A DNA stretch of 63,925 bases from Bacteroides sp. (GCA_023663265.1 JAMPHV010000005.1:1-63925); one strand, 5' to 3'; positions 45,759 to 54,873 are shown, counted from the first letter of the stretch. Numbers and translations are program-made. Notes: generated by a model from the sequence alone, not told the origin.

Positions 45759-47240
45759 TTATGACCCGATAGAAGCGTTTATTTCATTTATACGGTCATT
45801 TATTATTCCTTCGTTAGCCGATCTGAGCATGGTGAAGGTAGCGGGCTCGTTGTTAAGGTCGAGGCAGTTCAGATAAGGAATCTGAGTAAGGCAGTCAACG
45901 GGGTTGTAAACGCTGTTGCTGTCTACGATGTCCTGACCGATGCCGCCCTTGAAGTCGAATACGGGGGAAAGCACTCCGCCGTACTGTATCTCGTCAAGGA
46001 AGTCGCAAAGCTCGTCGGTGTAGCCCTTATAGTTGGTCTGGAGCTGTTCGCGGCTTATCCTTGCGGTCTCCTCGTCGTTCTGAGTAGCCAACAGGCACTG
46101 AGTCCAAGCGTTGAAGCCCGCGGTGTTCTGAGAACCGTCGCAAAGCATATAGGAGTCGATCTTTGCGGTCTGATAGTACTTGTCGCTCTGAGGGTCCTTG
46201 GGGAAGGGAACAAAGAATATCTCGTCGTCCTCCCACTTATAGCGGGTGATGTAGGACTGGAAGCTGTCCTTAAGCGCGGTGGTAAGGTCGCACATAAACA
46301 GCGTGTCGCCCGTTACCCAGTTAACAAGGCTTATACCCCAGCCGTTGAGTTCATGACGGGGATAACGGTAATTCTGCTTGTAAAGAGTATCGATAATGGT
46401 GTTCATGGCTCTTTCGATATCGGCGTTGTAGAGGTTGGATTTAAGCTTGCCGTCCTCAATGCTGATGAAAGGAACGCCCGTTGTGCTGACGATCCTGTCG
46501 GGTACCTGCCAGCCGTCAACGCAGTACTTATTGTTGTCGGGATCGCTGAATTTGTCGCACATTTCAAGGAAGGTGTCCCAAGTCCAGTTGCCCGCCTTGT
46601 AAAGCTCGTAGGGATCGGTAAGGCCGTTCTCTGCAATAACGCTTTTCTTGTACCACATAACCTGGTCGGAGTTTACAACGGTGATGGCGCAGTAGTTTTC
46701 GCCGCCCCACTCAAACTGCTTCATAGCGTCTCTTGTGGCATCCCATACGGGGTCGCTGAGGTCGATGTAGGGATCGATAGGCTGGAACAGATTCTTCCAA
46801 GCGGTGTAGGGATAGTTGATTATCTCAAACTGGAAAATATCGGGGGACTGTCCGCTTACTACCAGCTTGCCGAGCTGCTCGTATCTTGCGGCGTAATCGA
46901 CCTTAAGGTAGTCGAAAATGTTGTTTGCGTCGCTGCCGTAGGAGGTGTCGCCCTCCTCGGGGATACCGTACACCGACTTGAACAGCTCGCAGGAAGCCTG
47001 CGTTTCGTCGATAGCCCAGTGAGAAAGCCAACGAATCTTCTTTTCCACTTTAATGGAGCTGTCCACCTTGTCGGTAAGGGTCTTGACATGCTCCAGCAAG
47101 GGTGTATACTGCGCGTTGGTCGTAACGGTCACGTCGTTCTCTACGCCGCCGCTCTCGTTCTGGCTGCATGCCGAAACGGAAAGCACCATAGAGAGACAAA
47201 GCGCAGCCGATACCGCCGTTTTGAAAAGTTTTTTCTTCAT
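45759..47240 (-). CDS. Solute-binding lipoprotein, tandem copy 1 (promoter-proximal)
   Basis: 493 residues; lipoprotein signal KKLFKTAVSAALCLSMVLSVSAC differs from the other two copies while the mature domain is nearly the same, which suggests triplication followed by exchange. C-terminal wording differs slightly (FTMLRSANEGIINDRINEI). SD CAGGAGGACAT. Driven by the good promoter at 47352-47380, which is divergent from nfnA. Likely substrate class: carbohydrate. Confidence 0.88.
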   Translation of the reverse strand: MKKKLFKTAVSAALCLSMVLSVSACSQNESGGVENDVTVTTNAQYTPLLEHVKTLTDKVDSSIKVEKKIRWLSHWAIDETQASCELFKSVYGIPEEGDTSYGSDANNIFDYLKVDYAARYEQLGKLVVSGQSPDIFQFEIINYPYTAWKNLFQPIDPYIDLSDPVWDATRDAMKQFEWGGENYCAITVVNSDQVMWYKKSVIAENGLTDPYELYKAGNWTWDTFLEMCDKFSDPDNNKYCVDGWQVPDRIVSTTGVPFISIEDGKLKSNLYNADIERAMNTIIDTLYKQNYRYPRHELNGWGISLVNWVTGDTLFMCDLTTALKDSFQSYITRYKWEDDEIFFVPFPKDPQSDKYYQTAKIDSYMLCDGSQNTAGFNAWTQCLLATQNDEETARISREQLQTNYKGYTDELCDFLDEIQYGGVLSPVFDFKGGIGQDIVDSNSVYNPVDCLTQIPYLNCLDLNNEPATFTMLRSANEGIINDRINEINASIGS

Positions 47241-47351
47241 ATGTCCTCCTGTTGATTAAGATAAAAACAAACTCGCTTACCCTTTATCGGGTGCGTCCGT
47301 TTGCCTGTTTTTACCGAGCATAACGCAATAAGTACAGTTACTTATATTATC

Positions 47352-47380
47352 ATTATAGCCGCAATATCCGAAAAAGTCAA
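47352..47380 (-). promoter_or_regulatory. Sigma-A promoter of the lipoprotein triplet
   Basis: Minus strand TTGACT (47380-47375), 17 bases, TATAAT (47357-47352), leaving a leader of about 105 bases. Confidence 0.85.
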
Positions 47381-47499
47381 TTTGCTATACAGCTAATTTT
47401 AAAAAAGCATTTTAGGGTATTTTACACAAATATAAAAGTAAAATTTAAGTTTATTTCCTTAATAAACCATAAAAGCCAAAAAAATAATAACGAAAAATC

Positions 47500-47528
47500 T
47501 TGATTTTAGGGCGGTTATCTGCTATAAT
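47500..47528 (+). promoter_or_regulatory. Sigma-A promoter of nfnAB
   Basis: TTGATT (47500-47505), 17 bases, TATAAT (47523-47528), about 100 bases before nfnA. Confidence 0.82.
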
Positions 47529-47633
47529 ACTTGTTGTAATTTTAATGCGGTCCGCTTATGGGAGCAAGCCGCGAAAATTCGGACAGGCAACAGGTAATAT
47601 TAAAAAATTAAATATAAAGAAAGGAACGATCCA

Positions 47634-48467
47634 ATGTATAAGATTTTAAAAAAACGTCAGCTTAACGAAAACGTTGTGTTGATGGATATTGACGCGCCGT
47701 TTGTCGCCAAAAAGGCATTGGCGGGTCAGTTCATTATCCTCAGAGTTGACGAGTACGGCGAAAGGATACCCTTGACCGTCGCGGATTACGACAGGGAAAA
47801 GGGCACGGTCACCATTATTTTCCAGATAGTGGGCGCTACCACTCAGCTGTTGTCCACGCTTAAGGAGGGCGACTTTCTTAAGGATTTCGCGGGACCTCTC
47901 GGCAAGGCTACCGAGCTTGAGGGCTACAAAAAGGTATGCGTTATCGGCGGCGGCGTAGGCTGCGCTATCGCTTACCCCTCGGCTAAGGCGCTTTTTAAAA
48001 GCGGCGCGGAGGTGGACGTCATTGCGGGCTTCAGAAGCAAGGACATAGTTATCCTCGAGGAGGAGTTCAAGGCGGTAAGCACCAACTTTTACCTTACCAC
48101 CGACGACGGAAGCTATGGCGAAAAGGGGCTTGTCACCGAAAAGCTCCAAGCGCTTATCGACGCGGGGAACAAGTACGACCTGGTGCTCGCCATAGGACCT
48201 ATCCCCATGATGAAGTTTGTCTGCAAGACCACCGAGCCCTATAACATAAAGACGCTGGTTTCCTTGAACCCCATTATGATAGACGGCTCGGGAATGTGCG
48301 GCGGCTGCCGCGTAAACGTGGGCGGAGAGATCAAGTTCGCCTGTGTGGACGGTCCCGACTTTGACGGACATGCGGTAAACTTTGACGAGCTGATGAAGCG
48401 CAATTCCACCTACAGAGAGGCGGAGGCTCACGACAGAGCCAACTGCCGCCTGTACAAGGGCGTATAG
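47634..48467 (+). CDS. nfnA: NADH-dependent ferredoxin:NADP+ oxidoreductase small subunit
   Basis: 277 residues. The small FAD subunit of the electron-bifurcating NfnAB transhydrogenase, which couples reduced ferredoxin and NADH to NADP+ reduction. FAD-binding barrel at the N-terminus (GQFIILRVDEYGERIPLTVAD), the NAD(P) fold VCVIGGGVGCAIAYP, and a [2Fe-2S] site formed by D217, C222, C225 and C237 in DGSGMCGGC...FAC. The Asp ligand is a hallmark of NfnA. SD AAAGGAAC. The nfnB gene follows after 26 bases. Confidence 0.95.
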   Translation: MYKILKKRQLNENVVLMDIDAPFVAKKALAGQFIILRVDEYGERIPLTVADYDREKGTVTIIFQIVGATTQLLSTLKEGDFLKDFAGPLGKATELEGYKKVCVIGGGVGCAIAYPSAKALFKSGAEVDVIAGFRSKDIVILEEEFKAVSTNFYLTTDDGSYGEKGLVTEKLQALIDAGNKYDLVLAIGPIPMMKFVCKTTEPYNIKTLVSLNPIMIDGSGMCGGCRVNVGGEIKFACVDGPDFDGHAVNFDELMKRNSTYREAEAHDRANCRLYKGV

Positions 48468-48493
48468 CTCTATCGAAAGAAAGGAATATTAAA

Positions 48494-49879
48494 ATGGCAA
48501 ATATGAGTTTGAAAAAGGTACCTATGCCCGAACAGGCTCCCGATATAAGAAACAAAAACTTTTTGGAGGTAGCCGAGGGCTATACGGAGGAAATGGCGAA
48601 GGAGGAGGCGGCGCGCTGCCTCAACTGCAAGAACAAGCCCTGCGTCGGCGGCTGTCCCGTCAACGTGCGTATCCCCGAGTTTATCGCCAAGGTCGCCGAG
48701 GGAGAATTTGAAGAGGCGTATAAGATCATCACCTCCACCAACGGACTGCCCGCCGTATGCGGGCGCGTCTGCCCCCAGGAAAGCCAGTGCGAGGGAAAAT
48801 GTGTAAGAGGCATAAAGGGCGAGCCCGTAGCTATCGGCAGGCTGGAGCGCTTCTGCGCGGATCGGCATATGAAAAACAGCGCCGCCAAGGCGGAAAAGCC
48901 GAAAACCAACGGAAAAAAGGTTGCGGTCATCGGCGCGGGTCCCTCGGGGCTCACCTGCGCGGGCGATCTGGCGAAGTTAGGCTACGAGGTAACGGTCTTT
49001 GAAGCGTTTCACACCGCGGGCGGCGTATTGGTCTACGGTATCCCCGAGTTCAGACTGCCCAAGGAAATAGTTCGCAAGGAGGTCAAAAGCCTTGAGGACC
49101 TGGGCGTTGAGATACAGACCAATATGATAATCGGAAAGACCCTTTCGGTGGACGAGCTGTTTGAAATGGGCTACAAGGCGGTATTTATCGGCTCGGGCGC
49201 GGGGCTTCCCTCCTTTATGGGCATCGAGGGCGAGGACCTGATAGGCGTTTATTCCGCAAACGAGTATTTGACCCGCACCAATCTTATGAAGGCGTACCTT
49301 GACGAATACGATACTCCCATCATCAAGAGCAAATCGGTGGCGGTGGTAGGCGGCGGCAACGTCGCCATGGACGCAGCCAGATGCGCCAAAAGATTGGGCG
49401 CGGACAAGGTCTATATAGTGTACAGGCGCGGTCTTGAGGAAATGCCCGCCCGCAGGGAGGAGATACACCACGCCATGGAGGAGGGCGTGATCTTCCGCAA
49501 CCTCAACAACCCCGTCAAGATAAAGGGCGACGAAAACGGCAGAGTTTGCTCCATGGAATGCGTTGAAATGGAGCTTGGCGAGCCCGACGAAAGCGGAAGA
49601 CGCAGACCCGTGGTCAAGGAGGGCAGCAGCTTCGAGCTGGAGGTCGATACCGTTATCATGGCGATAGGCACCTCTCCCAATCCCCTTATCAGAAGCACCA
49701 CCGAGGGCTTGGAGACCAACCGCAGAGGCTGTCTCGTGGTCAACGAGGAAACGATGCAGACCACAAGAGAGGGCGTTTACGCGGGCGGCGACGCGGTCAC
49801 CGGCGCGGCAACGGTCATCTTGGCTATGGGCGCGGGAAAACAGGCGGCTAAGTCCATTGATGAGTACTTAAGTAAGTAA
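48494..49879 (+). CDS. nfnB: NADH-dependent ferredoxin:NADP+ oxidoreductase large subunit (GltD-like)
   Basis: 461 residues. The N-terminal ferredoxin-like part carries two [4Fe-4S] sets (CLNCKNKPCVGGCP and CGRVCPQESQCEGKC). FAD motif VIGAGPSGLTCAGDLA and NADP motif VVGGGNVAMDAARCAKRLG follow, with the C-terminal YAGGDAVTGAATVILAMGAG closing the FAD site. It is often misannotated as glutamate synthase beta; pairing with nfnA decides the call. Confidence 0.95.
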   Translation: MANMSLKKVPMPEQAPDIRNKNFLEVAEGYTEEMAKEEAARCLNCKNKPCVGGCPVNVRIPEFIAKVAEGEFEEAYKIITSTNGLPAVCGRVCPQESQCEGKCVRGIKGEPVAIGRLERFCADRHMKNSAAKAEKPKTNGKKVAVIGAGPSGLTCAGDLAKLGYEVTVFEAFHTAGGVLVYGIPEFRLPKEIVRKEVKSLEDLGVEIQTNMIIGKTLSVDELFEMGYKAVFIGSGAGLPSFMGIEGEDLIGVYSANEYLTRTNLMKAYLDEYDTPIIKSKSVAVVGGGNVAMDAARCAKRLGADKVYIVYRRGLEEMPARREEIHHAMEEGVIFRNLNNPVKIKGDENGRVCSMECVEMELGEPDESGRRRPVVKEGSSFELEVDTVIMAIGTSPNPLIRSTTEGLETNRRGCLVVNEETMQTTREGVYAGGDAVTGAATVILAMGAGKQAAKSIDEYLSK

Positions 49880-49895
49880 AAAACAAAAGCTGTAA

Positions 49896-49927
49896 AAAAC
49901 GACCTGTCGAAAGCGGGTCGTTTTTTT
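49896..49927 (+). terminator. Terminator of nfnAB
   Basis: AACGACCtgtcgaaagcGGGTCGTT followed by seven T; same hairpin type as at 324-353. Confidence 0.85.
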
Positions 49928-49932
49928 GTAAT

Positions 49933-50030
49933 AATAATTGACAATTGATAATTGATAATTGATAATTGATAATTATGGTGTCGGCTTCGCCGACAAATTT
50001 TGATTTTTGTGGTTCCGATTTATAAGCTTT
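49933..50030. repeat. Interspersed repeat B, copy 2 (inverted)
   Basis: Five tandem AATTGATAATT-type units, then GTGTCGGCTTCGCCGAC and the AAATTTTGATTTTTGTGG tail; the reverse complement of 228-319. Confidence 0.82.
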
Positions 50031-50094
50031 GATGTTCATACGACATTATCATAATAACTTCAGTTAAATAATGCGTAAACGTAAATTTAAATAA

Positions 50095-50145
50095 TGCGGC
50101 GAAGCCGCTCCACAATTATCAATTGTCAATTGTCAATTATCAATT
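50095..50145. repeat. Repeat B-like array, copy 3 (partial)
   Basis: GCGGCGAAGCCGC palindrome plus four AATTGTCAATT/AATTATCAATT units, just downstream of the late flagellar operon. The long lead-in of copies 1 and 2 is missing. Confidence 0.7.
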
Positions 50146-50168
50146 TTTTGCAGCCCCTTCGATAACTC

Positions 50169-50600
50169 TTAATTTCTTCGTATCCTTTCCAAATATTCTC
50201 CGTAATCCCTAAGATTATCCTCGGGAGACCTCCAGCCCTCCGCCACGCTTTCCACGGTCAGCCTTATCCTTTGTATATTGAGCGGCGGCTCCCAAAAATC
50301 AAATACTCCCGTAGAAATAAAATCCTCCGCTTCGCGTTCGTCAAAGCCGTCTCCGATGATAACAAAAGGAGAGACCCCGTCCGACAGTCTTTTTCTGAGG
50401 CTGCGGGCGGTTTTTAAGCCGTTGAAAAAGCTTAGGTCCTTATCTATGATTATAAGATCGAAGCGCTTTAATTCGATAGCCTCGATAGCCGTATATCCCG
50501 AATCCACTATAGCCAAATGATAGCGGCTCCTGTCCGACAGCGCCGCATAAATGACCGAGGACGTTCGGCGGTCGTTTTCTACTGCGAGTATGTTTATCAT
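50169..50600 (-). CDS. Stand-alone degenerate receiver-domain protein
   Basis: 143 residues forming a CheY-like receiver without an output domain. The putative phosphoacceptor is D53 in DLIIIDKDL and the acidic pair is E9/D10 (ILAVENDRR). The conserved Thr/Ser is replaced (IIGDG at 81-85) and the invariant Lys of the KP motif is replaced by Glu (FWEPP, E104), so normal phosphorylation switching is doubtful. It lies at the end of the late flagellar operon, 54 bases after the FliT-like gene, which suggests a motility or flagellar-assembly signalling role. Confidence 0.78.
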   Translation of the reverse strand: MINILAVENDRRTSSVIYAALSDRSRYHLAIVDSGYTAIEAIELKRFDLIIIDKDLSFFNGLKTARSLRKRLSDGVSPFVIIGDGFDEREAEDFISTGVFDFWEPPLNIQRIRLTVESVAEGWRSPEDNLRDYGEYLERIRRN

Positions 50601-50654
50601 AAAAAATCAACCTCTTATGTGAAAAATTTAATTTTCCGTTTCATTGCCCTCGAA

Positions 50655-51146
50655 TCAGAAGCTGCTGTCCAGCGATCCGCCCAGCTTCCCCGAGGGGTTG
50701 ACGCTTGAATAATAATCGATCTTTTTCTTGTCGTTTTTGAGCTGTACAAGCTGCTCCTTTGCCTCGTTGGCTCTCGAAGCAAATTGGACCTGCAAAGCCT
50801 TATCGTTTTCCGCTGCCTGGAGCTGAGCCGAGCGGAGACTTACTATCACGTTCTGCAAGGGAGCCAGCTCGCCGCCTATGCGCTGATTGGTGTTGGTGCC
50901 CGTGAGCATTCCGCGGATAAGGGCGCTCTCCTCGGGCTCAAAGCTGTCGATAAGCTGAGTGCACAGGCTTTTCACCTTCTCCATTTCCTCGATGATATCG
51001 TCCCTCTGCTGTACCTTTTCGGTCAGCTCCTCCGTTTTTTCGCTTTCTATCTGCATTATCGACGCGCCTATCTCGTTGTATTTCAAAAGATACTGCTCTA
51101 ATTTTCCAAAGCTTTCCGACAGCAATTTCACGTTTTCGTTTTTCAT
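50655..51146 (-). CDS. FliT/FlgN-like flagellar chaperone, putative
   Basis: 163 residues, wholly helical: a first helix FGKLEQYLLKYNEIGASIM, a strongly charged one (EKTEELTEKVQQRDDIIEEMEKVKSLC) and a Gln/Ala-rich one (VSLRSAQLQAAENDKALQVQFASRANEAKEQL). There is a disordered Gly/Ser C-terminus ending GGSLDSSF. Size, fold and position after fliS match export chaperones such as FliT or FlgN; sequence similarity is too weak to choose. ATG behind AAAGGAATT. Confidence 0.6.
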   Translation of the reverse strand: MKNENVKLLSESFGKLEQYLLKYNEIGASIMQIESEKTEELTEKVQQRDDIIEEMEKVKSLCTQLIDSFEPEESALIRGMLTGTNTNQRIGGELAPLQNVIVSLRSAQLQAAENDKALQVQFASRANEAKEQLVQLKNDKKKIDYYSSVNPSGKLGGSLDSSF

Positions 51147-51175
51147 AGGTCAATTCCTTTCATTGAAAAATCAAT

Positions 51176-51216
51176 AATATCGGTTTAAAAAGCGAATTGC
51201 TTTTTAAACCGATATT
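51176..51216. terminator. 18-bp perfect hairpin between fliS and FliT-like gene
   Basis: AATATCGGTTTAAAAAGC, GAATT loop, then its exact complement. It may attenuate or stabilise the operon mRNA, since the next gene starts 30 bases on. Confidence 0.7.
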
Positions 51217-51287
51217 AGCTTTTGATGCTTGCTTCCAAATCAAAGCGATAATTTGAAAGCTGCGCTTTGAGAGTGCTTTTTTTGCGG

Positions 51288-51686
51288 TCACTTCGCCGAG
51301 CGCGCGCTTTGCGCCGCGATCTCGTCCTTGGACATAGTGGATATTTGCGTAAAGGCGTCCTTGAGCTCCCCGATCATGGGCAGCAGTGTTTTTATCAGCT
51401 CCACGTCCTTTTTAACGTTGGCGTTTATTATCTGCCTCTCCAAAAAGGTATAGATCGAGTCGAGATTTTTTCCTATGGGCAGATTAACGTCAAGCACCGA
51501 TCTTAAAGCCGCTATCAAGTCCACCGATTTGTTGAGGGATTTGTTGGCGCTTTCATAGTTTTTGTTTTCAATGAAGACCGCCGCCCTGTTCAGCTCTCTT
51601 TCGGTCTCGCTGTAAAGCTTTATAACGATCTCTATCGGGGTCATGGTGCTGACCGACTGTTTTTTATACGCTGCGTAGGGATTCAT
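51288..51686 (-). CDS. fliS: Flagellar secretion chaperone FliS
   Basis: 132 residues. It binds the C-terminus of newly made flagellin and keeps it unfolded for export. Family start MNPYAAYKKQSVSTMTPIEIVIKLY is clear and is followed by the four-helix bundle. C-terminal extension EIAAQSARSAK. Cotranscribed after fliD with a hairpin in between. Confidence 0.93.
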   Translation of the reverse strand: MNPYAAYKKQSVSTMTPIEIVIKLYSETERELNRAAVFIENKNYESANKSLNKSVDLIAALRSVLDVNLPIGKNLDSIYTFLERQIINANVKKDVELIKTLLPMIGELKDAFTQISTMSKDEIAAQSARSAK

Positions 51687-51707
51687 ATGGTCAATATCCT
51701 TTCGTAT

Positions 51708-51739
51708 AGCAAAAAGCCGTGTTTACGCGGCTTTTTGCT
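51708..51739 (-). terminator. Hairpin between fliD and fliS
   Basis: AGCAAAAAGCCG and CGGCTTTTTGCT form a 12-bp stem 42 bases after fliD, with no strong T run; may set fliD:fliS output. Confidence 0.65.
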
Positions 51740-51780
51740 GGTGACATACATTTGTTGGAATTTTTCCGAAGCAGCTCCGA

Positions 51781-54700
51781 TCACATTCCCATAAGCTGGT
51801 TGATGTAAGAGGACTGTCCGTTGATGTTGCCTAAAAGGGTCTCCATATTGGAGTATATCTTCCAATAACGATCCTGCTGCTGGTCGTAACGCTTCTGAAG
51901 CTTGGTAATGGTGGATTTTAAGCTTTCGATCTGCTTATAGATCGAGTTGTTGGTAGCGGAAGCGGTGCCCGAAACGCCCGCCTTTTCTACCAATGTACCT
52001 CTCTCGCCGGGACCTCCCGAGGTCTTGACCGCGGAGTTGATAATGCTCTCAAACTGAGCGGAAATACCGTTTTCGGAATCGGTAAACAGCTTGCAGAATT
52101 CGTCCGCGTACTGAGCGAAAATGCTTTCAAATTCCTCGTCGCTTATATCGCCGTCAAACTGAAGCTTGCCGTGATTGGTCCAGTTGCTGGAGGTGGTGAT
52201 GCCTAAGGTATAAAGACCTACCTTTGTGCCGTCCGCCGCGTCAACGGTGTTGTAAATAACGCTTCTGAGCTTGGACATAATGCTGGTCAAGGTCGAATCT
52301 CTGTAAAGAATACCTTTCTTGGCGAGGTTTTCCCACTTGGTCTGCTGGCTCTCGGAAAGGTCCATTTCCTCGATATCGTCGTCGGTGAGGAAATAGTAAT
52401 CGGTGTTGGGCTCGTCGTCCACATATCCGAATACCTCGTCGATAAGCTTGTTGTAATCCTCAACGAAGCTCTTTATAGCTTCGATGGGCTTTGAATAGTC
52501 GCGGGTCACCTCGTTGGTGAACTCGGTGCCTTCCGCCGACTGGGAGAAGGTGAAGGTGGTGCCGTCTACGGTGTAGGCGTTGGAGGTGGTCTCTACCTCA
52601 ACATCGTTTACTTCAAGGATAGTGTTCTTGCCCTGTGTGAAGTTTTCGCCCGGAGTGAAGCCCAATGCGGAAAGCAAGCCCTCGCTGCCGTCCTCTATCT
52701 CGATGGTGGTGTCTCTGCCGTACTCGTTGGCGGTAATGGTGAACTGATTGGTCAGCGTGGTGTGGGTCATCTTAACGCCCGCGTCGGAGGCGTTGATCTG
52801 CTTCATCATATCGGAAACGGTGGTCTCTCCGCTGAAAGAGAAGTCGTGACCGTTAATGGAGAAGTTGTAGTTTCCGTTGCCGTCCGCGGTAAGACCAAGC
52901 TCGTAAAGCTTCGAGGTGGTGTCCACCTGGCTGGTGATGCCCGCGGTGTTGGTCGTATCCAAGCCGAAATCGCTTACGCTGATAGCGGACTGGGTGATGG
53001 CGAAATCCTTGGGGCTGCCCGTATACGCGCCCTTGCCCTGCAAGGTTATGCTTCCGTCGGCGGCTACCGTCGCCTCTAAGTTTACAAGCTCGTTTCCGAA
53101 GGACAAAGCGCCTAAGTTGTTTTCGATATTGGCCTTGTTAAAGTCGAATACCGCCTGCTCCTTGGTATATGCGGCTATGTAGTCGTCCTCGTCCGCAACG
53201 GTGTGGAGCCCTGCCTCATCGTAAAGCGCCATTTTCTCGGATTCGCTGAGGCTGTCGTAATCCAGGGACATGATCCCGTCGTAGCTGTCCGCGATATCCT
53301 GAGCCTCCTGCTCGTATGCGGTATACTGCGCCGTGGTCTTAAATTCATCCTCGGTATATTCAAAATCCTCAAGAGCAACGTAATTTTCATCGCCCTCGTC
53401 GGAGGAAATTTCGCCGCTCGCCACCTTTGCGTCGTACGCCGCCTGCTTTGCGGAAGCGAACTGAGCGTCGTACGCAGCCTTCTGCTCCTTTTCAATGACC
53501 TTGTCGGTATTTGCCTGGGCGCCGTCCTTGATCGCCTGGACCTCCGTCTGATAATTCTCGTACAGTTTCTGACCGTATTCATCGTTAGCGATATAGGAGT
53601 CGATATCCGCCTGGGTGGTTGCCGACTTAACGATATCGGTATATTTTTCCTCAAAATAGTCCTTAAAGGAAACAAAGCCCTCTTCGGCGGAGTCCGCGGG
53701 GATCTCGCCGCTTACCGTTTTATCGTTGTATTCGGTACAGATCGCGTTGAAAATATCCTTCTGCTCCTGGGACATGGCGTTAAGGTCCGCTTCCCATTCC
53801 TGGTGCGAGCCCTCCACGGGCTTAAAGGTGATATGCTCCTCGATATCCTTGAGCATATCGTTGGCAATGCTGTTCTTTGCCTTTTCCATGAGGGAATCCG
53901 TTGCCTTGTTCATGGAGGCGTTGAATCTCGCAAGCGCCATATTTTCGGAGAAAGCCTTCTTATCGCTGTCGCTGAGGTTATTATCCCATTCCTTGAACTG
54001 GTCGTATATATCTCCCTCGCGCTGATTCAAAGCGATCTCCTTGAACAGCTCCACCTTGTCGGCGTTGGCGTCCGCCTTGATGCTGCCGTCGGCTTCGAAT
54101 ATATCGTCAAAATAATCCGCGGAAATGGTGGTAAAGGAAACCGTCTTGGAGGTATCGCCCACGGTGACCGTAAAGCTGTTGTTGCCCGTTTTCATATCGG
54201 CGATATTGCCCAAGCTGCGGGTGTCCTTATAAAGAGTGGGGTTGCCCGTAACCACCGCAGATTTGTCGGAGGAGGTGAACTTGTTGTCGGAGCCGATGGA
54301 AACGATGTTGCTGCCGTCGGTCCTGGTGCCGAATACGGAAAGCTGAGCGTTTATGTTGGCTCTCACCTCGTCCTCGGTGCCGCCCTGGAAGGTGATGTTC
54401 TTGCTCTTTCCGTTTACGGATACGGACATGGTATAGGTCTCGCTGCTGTCGCTGCACTTGGACAGATCGGAAGCCTTGCCGTTGGTGCCCGAGGATTTAA
54501 GGGTAGCCTGGGTAGCCACCTGGTGCACCTTTACCTTATATGTGCCGGGGTTGGCGTTTACGTTGCTGGACACCTTAACGCCGTTTACGTTGGTGCCCAT
54601 GGAATTTGTGAGAGTGCTCTTGAAGGAGTTGAAGAGACCCGTGGATTTCAAGCTGGTGGTGCCGTTCAGTATGTCGAAATACTTATCCTTGAAATTGGTG

Positions 54701-54873
54701 AAGCTGGTGATCAAGGAACGGTAAGCCTCCTGCTGCGCCTGAAGCTTGAGCACCTTTCTTTCGTTGGTGTTGATCTTGCTCTTGGTGGTGGACGTTAAGG
54801 CGTTAACTATCGCCTCGGTATCCAATCCCGAGTTCATACCGCTCATTCTGAGAGCGCTTGTTGCATTAGCCAT
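51781..54873 (-). CDS. fliD: Flagellar filament cap protein FliD (HAP2), expanded
   Basis: 1030 residues; usual FliD is about 450-700. The N-terminal domain (RMSGMNSGLDTEAIVNALTS, coiled-coil VLKLQAQQEAYRSLI) and the C-terminal domain (KPIEAIKSFVEDYNKLIDEV ... TITKLQKRYDQQQDRYWKIYSNMETLLGN) are normal. Between about 252 and 590 there is a large acidic, helix-rich insertion (EALFKEI, YDQFKEWDNNLSDSDKKAF, many D/E/K/A and Tyr), followed by the beta domain. FliD caps the growing filament and may bind host mucus. The insert would form an extra exposed domain. Confidence 0.93.
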   Translation of the reverse strand: MANATSALRMSGMNSGLDTEAIVNALTSTTKSKINTNERKVLKLQAQQEAYRSLITSFTNFKDKYFDILNGTTSLKSTGLFNSFKSTLTNSMGTNVNGVKVSSNVNANPGTYKVKVHQVATQATLKSSGTNGKASDLSKCSDSSETYTMSVSVNGKSKNITFQGGTEDEVRANINAQLSVFGTRTDGSNIVSIGSDNKFTSSDKSAVVTGNPTLYKDTRSLGNIADMKTGNNSFTVTVGDTSKTVSFTTISADYFDDIFEADGSIKADANADKVELFKEIALNQREGDIYDQFKEWDNNLSDSDKKAFSENMALARFNASMNKATDSLMEKAKNSIANDMLKDIEEHITFKPVEGSHQEWEADLNAMSQEQKDIFNAICTEYNDKTVSGEIPADSAEEGFVSFKDYFEEKYTDIVKSATTQADIDSYIANDEYGQKLYENYQTEVQAIKDGAQANTDKVIEKEQKAAYDAQFASAKQAAYDAKVASGEISSDEGDENYVALEDFEYTEDEFKTTAQYTAYEQEAQDIADSYDGIMSLDYDSLSESEKMALYDEAGLHTVADEDDYIAAYTKEQAVFDFNKANIENNLGALSFGNELVNLEATVAADGSITLQGKGAYTGSPKDFAITQSAISVSDFGLDTTNTAGITSQVDTTSKLYELGLTADGNGNYNFSINGHDFSFSGETTVSDMMKQINASDAGVKMTHTTLTNQFTITANEYGRDTTIEIEDGSEGLLSALGFTPGENFTQGKNTILEVNDVEVETTSNAYTVDGTTFTFSQSAEGTEFTNEVTRDYSKPIEAIKSFVEDYNKLIDEVFGYVDDEPNTDYYFLTDDDIEEMDLSESQQTKWENLAKKGILYRDSTLTSIMSKLRSVIYNTVDAADGTKVGLYTLGITTSSNWTNHGKLQFDGDISDEEFESIFAQYADEFCKLFTDSENGISAQFESIINSAVKTSGGPGERGTLVEKAGVSGTASATNNSIYKQIESLKSTITKLQKRYDQQQDRYWKIYSNMETLLGNINGQSSYINQLMGM

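Noticed and set aside
48494-49879. Glutamate synthase small subunit
   Set aside because: Adjacent nfnA with the Asp/Cys3 [2Fe-2S] site and no gltB make NfnB the better name.
53203-54798. 531-codon open frame on the plus strand
   Set aside because: It is the mirror of fliD; codon bias of fliD leaves the opposite frame open.
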